From assembly GCF_042652185.1 (NCBI RefSeq), contig NZ_JBHSIX010000009.1: DNA of 64,000 nucleotides; one strand, 5' to 3'. Numbering within the stretch: the stretch's first letter is position 1; each line of letters opens with the position of its first letter. Positions 1-8,525 of this stretch are shown here, one piece after another. The notes under the pieces are model-generated. The model made no database searches and had not been told where the DNA came from. It worked only from the letters and a program-made list of their open reading frames with translations. Source of the DNA: Actinacidiphila fildesensis (GTDB lineage Bacteria; Actinomycetota; Actinomycetes; Streptomycetales; Streptomycetaceae). The position numbers and the translations under genes are program-made.

Positions 1-35
1 TCTGAGCGCTCCGGGCAGGGGAGAGACTGTCCCTC

Positions 36-1664
36 ATGAACGAGCGCACCCCTTCCACCACCGTGCTGCTGCGCGGCGGAACCGTCTACAGCCCCGCCGA
101 CCCCTTCGCCACGGCCATGGTCGTGGAGGGCGGCACCGTCGCCTGGGTGGGATCCGAGGGCGCCGCCGACTCCTTCGTGGACGGCGTCGACGAAGTGGTC
201 CACCTCGACGGCGCGCTCGTCACCCCCGCGTTCACCGACGCGCACGTCCACACCACCGCGACCGGGCTGGCGCTCACCGGCCTCGACCTCACCGCCGCCG
301 GCTCCCTCGCCGACGCGCTCGCCCGCACCGCCGCGTTCTCCCGCGACCGCCCCGGCGACCGGGTGCTGCTCGGCCACGGCTGGGACGAGTCGCGCTGGCC
401 CGAGCGGCGGACGCCGTCCCGCCAGGAGCTGGACGAGGCGGTCGGCGGCCGGCCGCTCTACCTGACCCGGGTCGATGTGCACTCCGCCGTTGTCACCACC
501 GCGCTGCTCGACCTGGTCCCCGGCGTGCGCGACCTGCCGGGGTACCACCCGGAGGGCCCGCTCACCAGCGACGCGCACCACGCGGTGCGCCGTGCCGCGC
601 ACGCCGCCGTCACCCCCGCCCAGCGGCTCGCGGCGCAGCGCGCGGCACTGCGCCACGCCGCCTCGCTGGGCATCAGCGCGGTGCACGAGTGCGCCGGCCC
701 CGACATCTCCTCCGAGGACGACCTCACCGGCCTGCTGGCGCTCGCCGCGGCGGAATCCGGGCCCCGGGTCTTCGGGTACTGGGCGGAGGCCGTGAAGGAC
801 GCCTCGGGGCTCGACCGGATCCGGGACCTGGGCGCCGTCGGCGCGGGCGGCGACCTGTTCGTCGACGGCTCCCTCGGCTCCCGCACGGCCTGTCTGCACG
901 CGCCCTACGCCGACGCCCCGCACAGCGGTACCTCCTTCATCGACACCGACACCATCGCCGCCCATGTCGCCGCCTGCACCGAGGCCGGTGTCCAGGCGGG
1001 TTTCCACGCCATCGGGGACGCCGCCGTCTCCTCCGTCGTGGCCGGGGTACGGGCCGCCGCCGAACGCGTCGGCACCGACCGGATCCGGGCGCTGCGGCAC
1101 CGGGTCGAGCACGCCGAGATGATGACGCCGGACACCATCGCCGGCTTCGCCGAACTCGGTCTGATCGCCTCGGTGCAGCCGGCCTTCGACGCGGCCTGGG
1201 GCGGCGAGGAGGGCATGTACGCGGAGCGGCTCGGCGCCGAACGGGCCGGGACGCTCAACTCCTACGCCGCGATGGTGCGGGCCGGTGTGCCGCTGGTCCT
1301 CGGCTCCGACAGCCCCGTCACCCCGCTCGACCCGTGGGGCGCCGTACGCGCCGCCGCGTTCCACCGCACCCCCGGGCACCGTATCTCGGCCCGCGCCGCC
1401 TTCAACGCCCACACCCGGGGCGGCTGGCGCGCGGTCGGCCGGGACGACACCGGTGTCCTGATGCCGGGCGCGCCCGCCGACTACGTGCTCTGGCGCGGCG
1501 GCGAACTGGTGGTGCAGGCCCCGGACGAACGGGTCGCCAACTGGTCCACCGACCCGCGTTCCGGCACTCCGGGCCTGCCGGACGTGGCGCCGGACCGTGC
1601 CCTTCCGGTCGCGCTGCGTACCGTCGTGTCCGGCCGCACGGTCCACACACGGCCGAACGAGTGA
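36..1664 (+). CDS. Amidohydrolase family protein (YtcJ-like)
   Basis: A 542-aa metal-dependent amidohydrolase of the YtcJ type, a large TIM-barrel group whose members hydrolyse amide or related bonds; the substrate cannot be told. The first metal-binding motif HVH lies at residues 70-72 behind a short beta-sandwich start, followed by HRVEHAEM near residue 355 and GSDSPVTPLDPWGA near 425, the usual late His and Asp ligands. Length is normal for the family (about 530-560 aa). The ATG is preceded by a GGGGAGAG ribosome site. There is no signal peptide, so it is cytoplasmic. It stands alone, with a gene-poor gap behind it. The family is confident, the substrate unknown. Confidence 0.9.
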   Translation: MNERTPSTTVLLRGGTVYSPADPFATAMVVEGGTVAWVGSEGAADSFVDGVDEVVHLDGALVTPAFTDAHVHTTATGLALTGLDLTAAGSLADALARTAAFSRDRPGDRVLLGHGWDESRWPERRTPSRQELDEAVGGRPLYLTRVDVHSAVVTTALLDLVPGVRDLPGYHPEGPLTSDAHHAVRRAAHAAVTPAQRLAAQRAALRHAASLGISAVHECAGPDISSEDDLTGLLALAAAESGPRVFGYWAEAVKDASGLDRIRDLGAVGAGGDLFVDGSLGSRTACLHAPYADAPHSGTSFIDTDTIAAHVAACTEAGVQAGFHAIGDAAVSSVVAGVRAAAERVGTDRIRALRHRVEHAEMMTPDTIAGFAELGLIASVQPAFDAAWGGEEGMYAERLGAERAGTLNSYAAMVRAGVPLVLGSDSPVTPLDPWGAVRAAAFHRTPGHRISARAAFNAHTRGGWRAVGRDDTGVLMPGAPADYVLWRGGELVVQAPDERVANWSTDPRSGTPGLPDVAPDRALPVALRTVVSGRTVHTRPNE

Positions 1665-2410
1665 CCCACGGCGGCCACATGCGGCCGAACGGTGTGCCCT
1701 CGGCCTGTCGCGCCGACTCACCGGGCCCCGCACTGACCTGCTGATTTGAAGGATCATCGCAGGTCAAGTGGCTGTTGACAGCCAACGGTCGAGGGCGAGT
1801 AGGTTCGGCCGAGTCCACCACAGGACGTCGGACCGGGGACCCTCCGCGAATCCGTCGACCGCCGCTGGGCCATGGGGTGTCGCGCCGCACGTGCACGCCG
1901 CCACTGGCAGCCAGGTCCAGCGTCAGCGGCACGGAAAGCGGCTCGCTTCACGGCGAGTGCCGCCGGACGGCAGGTGTGACCCGGGAAGGGCCCGGACGCC
2001 CAGTAGACAACGGCCTTGGCGCCGACTCGCAGCCAGCGGGTCCCAGGTCGGCCCGAAGGGCGTTCCGGGCCCGTTCCGTAGCGGGCGCTCCCGCACGGCC
2101 CCGCCTCGAGCCCGGCCCCCGCGGCGGCCTGCGCGCCCGCCGGCGGATCGCCGCCCAGATGACCGGGTAAGCTTCCGGTCGTGCGTCGCGAGAATCAAGC
2201 GCGCACACCGTGCTGATCGAGAACCAAGACAGCACAAGCACCTCCAAGCTTTGCCGTACCAAACCGGGCTGGTCTCAACCCGGCTGGTGTTGATCGTGGA
2301 AGACCTGTCGGATCGCTGACCCGCAGGCATCGTGAGCCAGGAATCCCCCTGCTTGAGCTGGGGGAGGATTCAATGCACCAGCTCACCACCTGCTGCAGGA
2401 AGGCCGCGAC
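1665..2410. other. Gene-poor gap between amidohydrolase and lnt
   Basis: About 750 bases with no convincing gene. Open frames exist on both strands but have no family resemblance and arginine/proline-rich translations typical of noise. A hairpin with arms TGGCTG/CAGCCA lies at 1769-1784. The last 70 bases hold a possible IS200/IS605 right-end remnant, listed separately. The base composition is less regular than in the flanking genes, as expected for decayed or non-coding DNA. Confidence 0.6.
2341..2370 (+). mobile_element. Possible vestigial right end of an IS200/IS605 (tnpB) element
   Basis: The segment GAATCCCCC ... GGGGGAGGATTCAA forms a hairpin (five C at 2345-2349 against five G at 2360-2364, loop TTGA). 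It looks like the hairpin found at the 3' end of many IS605-type tnpB elements, where it overlaps the end of tnpB and its guide RNA. Read from 2331, the frame gives REPGIPLLELGEDS, like the tail commonly seen at TnpB C-termini. No TnpB body remains upstream. I infer a relic; chance resemblance is possible. Confidence 0.35.
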
Positions 2411-4111
2411 GTGCGCCCGCGACCCGACACCGCCCCGGCCGTGGATCCAGCCGCAGAACCGGCCGCGGATCCAGCCAAGGACGCGGTCGTGGACCCGGCC
2501 GCCGATCCGGACGCGGCCCAGCCCGTGCCCGTACGTCCCGGCCGGCGCCGCCGTGCCGCGCTGGCCGGCCGCCGCGCGGCCCCCCGCAGCGCCGCCGCCG
2601 CGCTCTGCGGACTGGCGCTCGCCGCCGCGTTCCCGCCCTACGACCTGTGGCCGCTGTCGATCGCCGCGGTCGCCGGGCTGTCCGTCCTCACCCGTGGCAG
2701 GACCGCCCGGCAGGGCGCCTGGCTCGGCTTCGCCTTCGCGCTGCCCTTCTTCCTGTGGCTGCTGCTGTGGCTGCGGGTCGTCGGCTACGACGCGGTCTTC
2801 GGGCTGTCCGTGCTGGAGGCGCTCTTCATCGCCGCGCTCGGAGCCGGCCTGGCGATCACCTCCCGGCTGCCGGGCTGGCCGCTGTGGGGCGGCTGCCTGT
2901 GGGTGGCCGAGGAACTGGCCCGGGACCGGCTGCCCTTCGGCGGCTTCCCCTGGGGACGCCTGGCCTTCGCCAACACCGGCTCGCCCTACACCCCGCTGGC
3001 CGCCCTCGGCGGGGCCCCGCTGGTCACCTTCGCCGTCGCGCTGACCGGCACGCTGCTGGCCGCGGCCGTGCTCGCCGCCCTGCGGCTGCGCACCGCCGGG
3101 ACCGCGCGCACCGCCCGGACGCTGCTGCCCGCCGCCGGGACCGCCGTGCTCGCGGCCGCCCTCCTCGCCGCCGGCTACGCGGTACCGGTGCCCACGGACG
3201 CCACCGACTTCGTCAAGGTGGCCATCGTGCAGGGCAACGTCCAGCAGCCCGGGATGCACTTCCTCGGCCGGCCGATGCAGATCCTGGACAACCATGTCGC
3301 GGCCACCCTCAAGCTGGCCAGGGACATCAAGGAGAAGCGCACGCCCAAGCCGGATCTGGTGATCTGGCCGGAGAACTCCTCCGACCTCGACCCGTTCAGC
3401 AACCCGCAGGCGTACGACAGGATCACCGGCGCGGTGCGGGCCGTGGGCGTCCCGGTCCTGGTCGGCGCGCTGGTCGACGGCCCGGACGCCCGGCATGTGC
3501 AGAACGAGGGCATCGTCTGGGACCCGGTCTCCGGGCCCGGCGCCTCGTACACCAAGCAGCACCCGGTGCCGTTCGGCGAGTACGTGCCCTTCCGCACCGA
3601 GCTCACCAAGGTCATCCACCGGCTCGACCAGATCCCGCGGGACTTCTACCCGGGCAGGAACACCGGCGTCCTCAAGATCGGCCCCGCCACGCTCGGCGAC
3701 GTCATCTGCTTCGAGGTCGCCTACGACGAGATCGTGCACGACACCGTGAAGGCCGGGGCGCGCGCGATCATCGTCCAGACCAACAACGCGACGTACGGCC
3801 GCACCGGACAGCCCGAGCAGCAGCTCGCCATGTCGCGGCTGCGGGCCGTCGAACACGGCCGCGCCATCGTCACCGCCGCGACCAGCGGCATCAGCGCCGT
3901 GGTGGCCCCCGACGGCACCATTGAGCAGCGCACGAAGGAATTCACCCAGGATGTCCTGAGTGCCCGGATCCCGCTGCGCGACGAGCTCACGGTGGCCGAC
4001 CGCGTCAGTACGGTTCCCGAGTGGACTCTCGCTATGGTGGGGATTCTGTCCTGCGCTGTCGCCATCGCGCTCGGCAGGCGCGAAGCCACAAAAGCGAAGG
4101 GGCAGCAGTGA
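2411..4111 (+). CDS. lnt: Apolipoprotein N-acyltransferase (Lnt)
   Basis: A 566-aa membrane enzyme that adds the third acyl chain to the N-terminal cysteine of lipoproteins. After a Pro/Asp/Ala-rich N-tail of about 55 residues come several hydrophobic segments (about 60-265) and a C-terminal nitrilase-fold domain. The likely triad is Glu321 (VIWPENSSD), Lys382 (SYTKQHPVPFGEY) and Cys433 (GDVICFEVAYDE); the spacing is close to that of E. coli Lnt. A last hydrophobic helix lies near 540. The GTG start at 2411 has GGAAGG upstream; the acidic N-tail leaves a later start possible. The stop overlaps the start of ppm, so the two are translationally coupled. Confidence 0.9.
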   Translation: MRPRPDTAPAVDPAAEPAADPAKDAVVDPAADPDAAQPVPVRPGRRRRAALAGRRAAPRSAAAALCGLALAAAFPPYDLWPLSIAAVAGLSVLTRGRTARQGAWLGFAFALPFFLWLLLWLRVVGYDAVFGLSVLEALFIAALGAGLAITSRLPGWPLWGGCLWVAEELARDRLPFGGFPWGRLAFANTGSPYTPLAALGGAPLVTFAVALTGTLLAAAVLAALRLRTAGTARTARTLLPAAGTAVLAAALLAAGYAVPVPTDATDFVKVAIVQGNVQQPGMHFLGRPMQILDNHVAATLKLARDIKEKRTPKPDLVIWPENSSDLDPFSNPQAYDRITGAVRAVGVPVLVGALVDGPDARHVQNEGIVWDPVSGPGASYTKQHPVPFGEYVPFRTELTKVIHRLDQIPRDFYPGRNTGVLKIGPATLGDVICFEVAYDEIVHDTVKAGARAIIVQTNNATYGRTGQPEQQLAMSRLRAVEHGRAIVTAATSGISAVVAPDGTIEQRTKEFTQDVLSARIPLRDELTVADRVSTVPEWTLAMVGILSCAVAIALGRREATKAKGQQ

Positions 4112-4899
4112 ACGAGGGCGGTGGGGTTCCCCATGGCGGAGCCCAGGGGAGGGACTTCGGTCCGCTCGGCACGGTTCTGGTCATCATCCCGACCTACAAC
4201 GAAGCCGAGAACATCAAGCCGATCGTGGCCCGGGTCCGGTCCTCGGTACCCGAGGCGCACATCCTGGTCGCCGACGACAACAGCCCCGACGGCACCGGCA
4301 AGCTCGCCGACGAACTGGCTTCCGGTGACGATCACGTCCACGTGCTGCACCGGCAGGGCAAGGAAGGCCTCGGTGCCGCCTACCTGGCCGGCTTCCGCTG
4401 GGGCATCGACCAGGGATACGGCGTCCTGGTCGAGATGGACGCCGACGGCTCGCACCAGCCCGAGGAGCTGCCCCGGCTGCTCACCGCCCTCAAGGGCGCG
4501 GACCTGGTCCTCGGCTCCCGGTGGATCCCCGGCGGCCGGGTCGTCAACTGGCCCAAGTCCCGTGAGTTCCTCTCCCGCGGCGGCAGCACGTACTCGCGGA
4601 TCCTGCTGGACGTGCCGATCCGTGACGTCACCGGCGGCTACCGGGCCTTCCGCAAGGAGACCCTGACCGGCCTGGGCATGGACGAGGTGGCCTCGGCCGG
4701 CTACTGCTTCCAGGTCGACCTGGCCTGGCGCACGGTCAAGGCCGGCTTCCACGTCGTCGAGGTCCCCATCACCTTCGTGGAGCGCGAGCGCGGCGACAGC
4801 AAGATGAGCCGCAACATCGTGGTCGAGGCGCTGTGGCGGGTCACCGCCTGGGGCGTGGGCTCACGGGCGAGCCGGGTCTTCGGCCGTACGTCCCGCTGA
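4108..4899 (+). CDS. ppm: Polyprenol-phosphate mannosyltransferase (Ppm1-type, GT2)
   Basis: A 263-aa GT-A glycosyltransferase that should transfer mannose from GDP-mannose to polyprenyl phosphate, making the donor for protein O-mannosylation and lipoglycans outside the membrane. Visible motifs are VIIPTYNEAENI near residue 25, the DD of VADDNSPDGTG near 52, and the metal-binding MDADGSHQ near 111. It has no membrane anchor of its own. I chose the GTG at 4108 because AAGGGG precedes it and it overlaps the lnt stop as GTGA; a longer reading back to 4021 would run inside lnt. In Mycobacterium tuberculosis Lnt and Ppm are fused in Ppm1, which supports a working complex here. Confidence 0.92.
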   Translation: MNEGGGVPHGGAQGRDFGPLGTVLVIIPTYNEAENIKPIVARVRSSVPEAHILVADDNSPDGTGKLADELASGDDHVHVLHRQGKEGLGAAYLAGFRWGIDQGYGVLVEMDADGSHQPEELPRLLTALKGADLVLGSRWIPGGRVVNWPKSREFLSRGGSTYSRILLDVPIRDVTGGYRAFRKETLTGLGMDEVASAGYCFQVDLAWRTVKAGFHVVEVPITFVERERGDSKMSRNIVVEALWRVTAWGVGSRASRVFGRTSR

Positions 4900-4991
4900 G
4901 GGCGGTCCGGCGGGGTGCGATCCGGGCGGGCGTGATCGGCGATGTCCGCCGATGATCGTGGCTTTATCCGGGCCCAGGCACAATTGACCGT

Positions 4992-5585
4992 ATGACTACC
5001 AGCACCCCGCCCCCCGTCCGTCCCCGGCGCTCGCGCGTCCGCACCTTCGCGCCGCTCGTGGTGGCGGCCTGGGCGGTCCTGGAGATCTGGCTGCTGACGG
5101 TGGTGGCCTCGGCCACCAGCGGCCTCACCGTTCTGCTGCTGCTCGTGGCGGGGTTCGTGCTCGGCGCGCTCGTGGTGAAGCGGGCCGGGCGCAGCGCCTG
5201 GCGCAGCCTGACCGTCTCCATGCAGCCCGGTGCCCCGGGAGCCCCCGGCGCTCCGGGCATCGCCCCGTCCGGGAGCGAGGCGACCGGTGCGGCGCTCGGC
5301 ATGCTCGGTGGTCTGCTGCTGATGATCCCGGGCTTCGTGTCCGACGCGGCCGGGCTGCTGTGCCTCTTCCCGCCGACCCGGGCACTGCTGCGCAAGGCGG
5401 CGGACCGCGCCCTCGGGCGCCGCAAGAGCTACGACTCCGGTTCGATCGGTGATCTGTTCCAGCAGGCGCGGGTGGCCAACGAGCAGATCCGGATCCACCG
5501 TCCCGACGGCAAGGTCATCCCCGGCGAGGTCATCCAGGGCGAGGTCGTGGACCCGGACCGCAAAAACCCCGGGACAGAGCGCTGA
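4992..5585 (+). CDS. fxsA: FxsA family membrane protein
   Basis: A 197-aa FxsA-like protein. Hydrophobic helices lie at about 16-60 (two segments) and about 97-125, the latter ending in LLLMIPGFVSDAAGLL, the conserved FxsA core. The C-terminal third is polar and charged. In E. coli FxsA relieves F-exclusion of phage T7; its role in actinobacteria is not known. The insert APGAPGAPGA between helices is low-complexity. The gene follows ppm by 92 bases on the same strand and runs toward rbpA, with a strong hairpin terminator between them. Confidence 0.85.
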   Translation: MTTSTPPPVRPRRSRVRTFAPLVVAAWAVLEIWLLTVVASATSGLTVLLLLVAGFVLGALVVKRAGRSAWRSLTVSMQPGAPGAPGAPGIAPSGSEATGAALGMLGGLLLMIPGFVSDAAGLLCLFPPTRALLRKAADRALGRRKSYDSGSIGDLFQQARVANEQIRIHRPDGKVIPGEVIQGEVVDPDRKNPGTER

Positions 5586-5617
5586 TCGGCGCTCCGCCAC
5601 GGGGCAGAAGTGTTGGG

Positions 5618-5643
5618 CGGGCCCGTGTGTCACCACGGGCCCG
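5618..5643. terminator. Bidirectional hairpin terminator between fxsA and rbpA
   Basis: Perfect 10-bp inverted repeat CGGGCCCGTG / CACGGGCCCG with loop TGTCAC, between the convergent fxsA and rbpA stops. There is no T-run, as is common for streptomycete terminators. It should serve both genes. Confidence 0.8.
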
Positions 5644-5654
5644 ATGCCTGTTGG

Positions 5655-6029
5655 TCAGGCGCTCTTGCGGTTGTCGCGCGGATGCACCGCGATGTTCATC
5701 GCTCCGGACCTCAGGACGGCCAGCCTCTCGGCCAGCACCTCCTCGAGTTCCTCGAGCGTGCGCCGCTCCATGAGCATGTCCCAGTGCGTGCGCGCGGGCT
5801 TGGTTTCCTTCTTCTCCGGGCCCTCTCCGTCCACCAGAAGTGCGATGGTGCCGCATGCACGGCACTCCCACTCCGACGGAATCTCGGCCTCAACCGAGAA
5901 CGGCATCTCAAAGCGATGTCCGTTCCGGCATGCGTACTCAACGGTCTGGCGAGGTGCCAGATCGATACCACGGTCGGTCTCGTAGCTAGTGGCCCCGAGT
6001 CGCGTACCGCGGAGAGCTCGCTCACTCAT
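5655..6029 (-). CDS. rbpA: RNA polymerase-binding protein RbpA
   Basis: A 124-aa RbpA, the actinobacterial factor that binds RNA polymerase and group 1/2 sigma factors and stabilises the open complex. The sequence follows known streptomycete RbpA almost throughout: N-terminal MSERALRGTRL, the core from about 25 to 75 with CRNGH and CRACG, the basic linker KPARTHWDMLMERR and the sigma-interaction helix EELEEVLAERLAVLR. I chose the ATG at 6029, giving the usual length; an in-frame start 10 codons upstream would add residues not seen in the family. A near-perfect sigma-R promoter lies upstream, fitting the known thiol-stress control of this gene. Confidence 0.97.
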   Translation of the reverse strand: MSERALRGTRLGATSYETDRGIDLAPRQTVEYACRNGHRFEMPFSVEAEIPSEWECRACGTIALLVDGEGPEKKETKPARTHWDMLMERRTLEELEEVLAERLAVLRSGAMNIAVHPRDNRKSA

Positions 6030-6091
6030 GAATCGTGCCTCCCGGGCTTTGTCGCCCACAGGACAGGTGTCGCTGTCGTCGTCATCCGGTC

Positions 6092-6118
6092 AACGTCCGG
6101 TCGGCGGTGAAGATTCCC
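6092..6118 (-). promoter_or_regulatory. Sigma-R promoter of rbpA
   Basis: On the reverse strand GGGAAT (6118-6113) is followed after exactly 18 bases by GTT (6094-6092), matching the sigma-R consensus GGAAT-N18-GTT for disulphide-stress genes. Transcription should start near 6084, about 55 bases before the rbpA ATG. Control of rbpA by sigma-R is established in Streptomyces coelicolor; the site here is seen directly. Confidence 0.8.
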
Positions 6119-6342
6119 GTTGAGGGACATGCGCCCGCCCGTCGCCCACCGCCACCCTTTCTAGGAGGGCGCTGCGCGCCGCGCTTTTTCCTACCGTCGT
6201 GCCGCCCCTGTTTGTACCCACCATTGACCGTTTTGTCACATCTGTTACCAGATGTCACCCGGCGCTTAGCTATCTTTGGCGCGCAGTAACGGTCAACCCG
6301 GCGGGACAACCGCGTACACTACCGGCCCGCGACCCCCAATAC
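6119..6342. other. Upstream regulatory region of rbpA, no gene
   Basis: The rest of the 313-base gap between the MFS stop and the rbpA start. On the reverse strand TTGACC (6296-6291) and TAGCTA (6272-6267) are 18 bases apart and could be a housekeeping promoter for rbpA. An inverted repeat ACATCTG-TTAC-CAGATGT lies just downstream at 6238-6255, well placed to be an operator. Short frames here have no family resemblance. Confidence 0.45.
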
Positions 6343-7722
6343 CTAAATTGTGTCCGGGACGCGATTTCCCGCGGCCTCCACCGCCGCGCGCACCGGCACC
6401 CGGGCCAGCAGCACGAACCCCACCGCGAAGAAGACCACCAGCGAGATGATCGCGTCGCGATAGCTGCCGGTCAGCTGGTACGTCAGCCCGAAAAGCAGAG
6501 GTCCGAGCCAGCTCGTTCCCCGGTCGCTGACCTCGTACACGGAGAAGTACTCGGCCTCCTTGCCCCGCGGCACCAGGTGGGAAAAGAGCGATCGGGACAG
6601 CGCCTGGCTGCCGCCGAGGACCATCCCGATGGCCGCAGCGAGCGCGAAGAACCACACAGGTTCACCCGCCGGGAGGAAATATCCGGCGCCGATGGTGACG
6701 GTCCAGGCGGCCAGTGAGCCGAGCACGGTGCGCTGGGCCCCGTAGCGGGCGGCCAGCCGGCCCAGTACCAGCGCGCCGACCACGGCCAGCACCTGGACCA
6801 GCAGGATGGCGGTGATCAGCGTCCCCTGTTCCAGGCCCAGCTCCTCCGAGCCGTACACCGACGCCTGCGAGATCACCGTCTGGATGCCGTCGTTGTAGAC
6901 GAGGTACGCCAGCAGGAAGGCGAGCGTCAGCGGATAGCGGCGCATGTCCCGGGCGGTGGCCGCCAGCTGCCGCCAGCCCTGGCCGAGCGCGCCCGGCCCG
7001 GCGTCGCCGGCGGACGGGCCGGCGGCGGAGCGTGGCGACGGGCGGTCCCGCAGCCGGCGCAGCGGCACCACCGTGAACACCGCCCACCACAGCCCCGCTG
7101 AGGCGAGGCAGATGCGCACCGCCGTGCCCTTGGAGACGCCGAAGGCGTCATGGCCCAGGAACAGCCCCAGGTTCGCCACCAGCATCAGCGCGCCCGCCGC
7201 GTACCCGAAGGCCCAACCCCTCGACGACACGGCGTCCCGCTCGTGCGGCTCCGCGATCTGCGACAGGAAGGCGTTGTAGAGCACCACGGACGCCGCGTAC
7301 GAGACGTTCGCCACGATCAGCAGCGCGCCGCCGAGCAGATAGCGGTCGCCGGACAGGAAGAACATCCCGGCGGTCGCCGCCGCCCCCAGATAGGCGAACG
7401 CGCCCATCAGCGGCTTCTTGCGGCCGGTACGGTCCGCGACCGCGCCCGCCAGCGGCATCACCAGCACCGACAGCAGCACCGAGGCGGAGATCGTGTACGC
7501 GAAGTACGCGCCCGCCCGCACCGGGATGCCCAGCGGGTGCACATACCCGTCGGCGTCGGCGGCGGCCTTCGCGACCTCCGTGAGATAGGGGCCGAGGAAG
7601 ACCGTGATCACACTCGTGGAGAAGACCGAGTTGGCCCAGTCGTAGAAATACCAGCCGTGCTGCTCGCGGCGCCGCTCCAGTGCGCGCTCCGCGACCGCCG
7701 TCTCCGTTACCGCCGTGTCCAC
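6343..7722 (-). CDS. MFS transporter, UMF1/Atg22-like family
   Basis: A 459-aa polytopic transporter. The motif GWYFYDWANSVFSTSVI near residue 20 is typical of the UMF1 (Atg22-like) branch of the major facilitator superfamily; DRTGRKKPLMG near 105 is the MFS loop 2-3 signature. About 12 hydrophobic segments can be counted, with a polar central loop near residue 225-250. Substrate unknown. The GTG at 7722 is preferred: GGGGGA precedes it and it lies 16 bases inside the end of the upstream glycerophosphodiesterase gene, suggesting coupled translation. A longer frame upstream only shadows that gene. Confidence 0.88.
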   Translation of the reverse strand: MDTAVTETAVAERALERRREQHGWYFYDWANSVFSTSVITVFLGPYLTEVAKAAADADGYVHPLGIPVRAGAYFAYTISASVLLSVLVMPLAGAVADRTGRKKPLMGAFAYLGAAATAGMFFLSGDRYLLGGALLIVANVSYAASVVLYNAFLSQIAEPHERDAVSSRGWAFGYAAGALMLVANLGLFLGHDAFGVSKGTAVRICLASAGLWWAVFTVVPLRRLRDRPSPRSAAGPSAGDAGPGALGQGWRQLAATARDMRRYPLTLAFLLAYLVYNDGIQTVISQASVYGSEELGLEQGTLITAILLVQVLAVVGALVLGRLAARYGAQRTVLGSLAAWTVTIGAGYFLPAGEPVWFFALAAAIGMVLGGSQALSRSLFSHLVPRGKEAEYFSVYEVSDRGTSWLGPLLFGLTYQLTGSYRDAIISLVVFFAVGFVLLARVPVRAAVEAAGNRVPDTI

Positions 7723-8525
7723 CAGGTCCCCCGCTCGGACAACACCGTGCGCAGTGCCTCGATGTGATCGGTCATGATGCCATCCACTCCGAGGTCGAGG
7801 AGCGCGGTCATCCGGCGGGGGTCGTTGACCGTCCAGACATGGACCTGCAGACCCCGCCGGTGGGCGGCGTCGATGAACCTGCGGTCCGCCACCGGAACGC
7901 CCGCGACGCGCTCCGGCACCTGGACGCAGACCGCGCCCTGCCGTACCGCCGCGTCCAGCAGCCGCGCGGGCAGCCGCTCCAGCGGCCGGCCGCCGTACGA
8001 GCGCAGCCGCAGGCCCGCCACCCCCCGGGTGCCCAGCGAAGTGGCCAGCCGGGGTCCGGCGAGCGCCCGCAGCCGGGCCACCCGGGCCTCGGAGAACGAT
8101 CCGGCGCACACCCGGTCCCACGCGTCCGCCGTACGGATCGCGTCGAGCAGCGGTCCGGCGGCGGCCTCCGCCTTCACGTCCACGTTCCACCGGGCCTCGG
8201 GAAAGGCCGCCAGCAGCTCCGCGAACGTGGAGACCGGCTCACGGCCCGCGACCCGGGCCCGGGAGACCTCGCTCCACGGTAGGGCGGCGATGGCGCCGCG
8301 CGCGTCGGTGACACGGTCCAGGGTCGCGTCGTGGAAGGCGACGAGAACGCCGTCCGACGTCAGGTGGACGTCGGTCTCCAGATAGCGGTAGCCGAGGTCG
8401 ACGGCACGGCGGAAGGCGGTCAGGGTGTTCTCCAGGCCGTCCGCCGCACCTCCGCGATGGGCGAAGGCGAGGGGTGCCGGATGGTCCAGATACGGGTGGG
8501 CCGGGGGAGGGGGAGGTGCGCTCAC
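7707..8525 (-). CDS. Glycerophosphodiester phosphodiesterase
   Basis: A 272-aa enzyme of the GDPD family, which hydrolyses glycerophosphodiesters to glycerol-3-phosphate and an alcohol. The hallmark residues are visible: HRGGAADGLENT from residue 22, LETDVHLTSDGVLVAFHD near 50-67, VDVKAE near 138, and a late VWTVND. There is no signal peptide, so it is probably cytoplasmic. It overlaps the downstream MFS gene by 16 bases; an operon of a diesterase and a transporter suggests scavenging of phospholipid breakdown products, which is inference. The short poly-Pro N-terminus is unremarkable. Confidence 0.92.
   Translation of the reverse strand: MSAPPPPPAHPYLDHPAPLAFAHRGGAADGLENTLTAFRRAVDLGYRYLETDVHLTSDGVLVAFHDATLDRVTDARGAIAALPWSEVSRARVAGREPVSTFAELLAAFPEARWNVDVKAEAAAGPLLDAIRTADAWDRVCAGSFSEARVARLRALAGPRLATSLGTRGVAGLRLRSYGGRPLERLPARLLDAAVRQGAVCVQVPERVAGVPVADRRFIDAAHRRGLQVHVWTVNDPRRMTALLDLGVDGIMTDHIEALRTVLSERGTWWTRR

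Noticed and set aside
1769..1784. Hairpin TGGCTG-TTGA-CAGCCA as a recombination or attachment site
   Set aside because: A 6-bp stem is common by chance and no integrase or repeat partner is nearby.
2195..3856. A 553-codon reverse frame opposite lnt
   Set aside because: Glu/Gly/Gln-rich shadow; lnt on the forward strand has its complete catalytic triad.
6160..6195. GC-rich hairpin followed by T-run on the forward strand as a terminator
   Set aside because: No forward gene ends here and the arms pair only partly; it lies in the rbpA upstream region.
7681..8190. Longer N-terminus for the UMF1-type MFS protein
   Set aside because: The extra residues are the antisense-free but frame-shifted reading of the glycerophosphodiesterase gene and have no transporter features.
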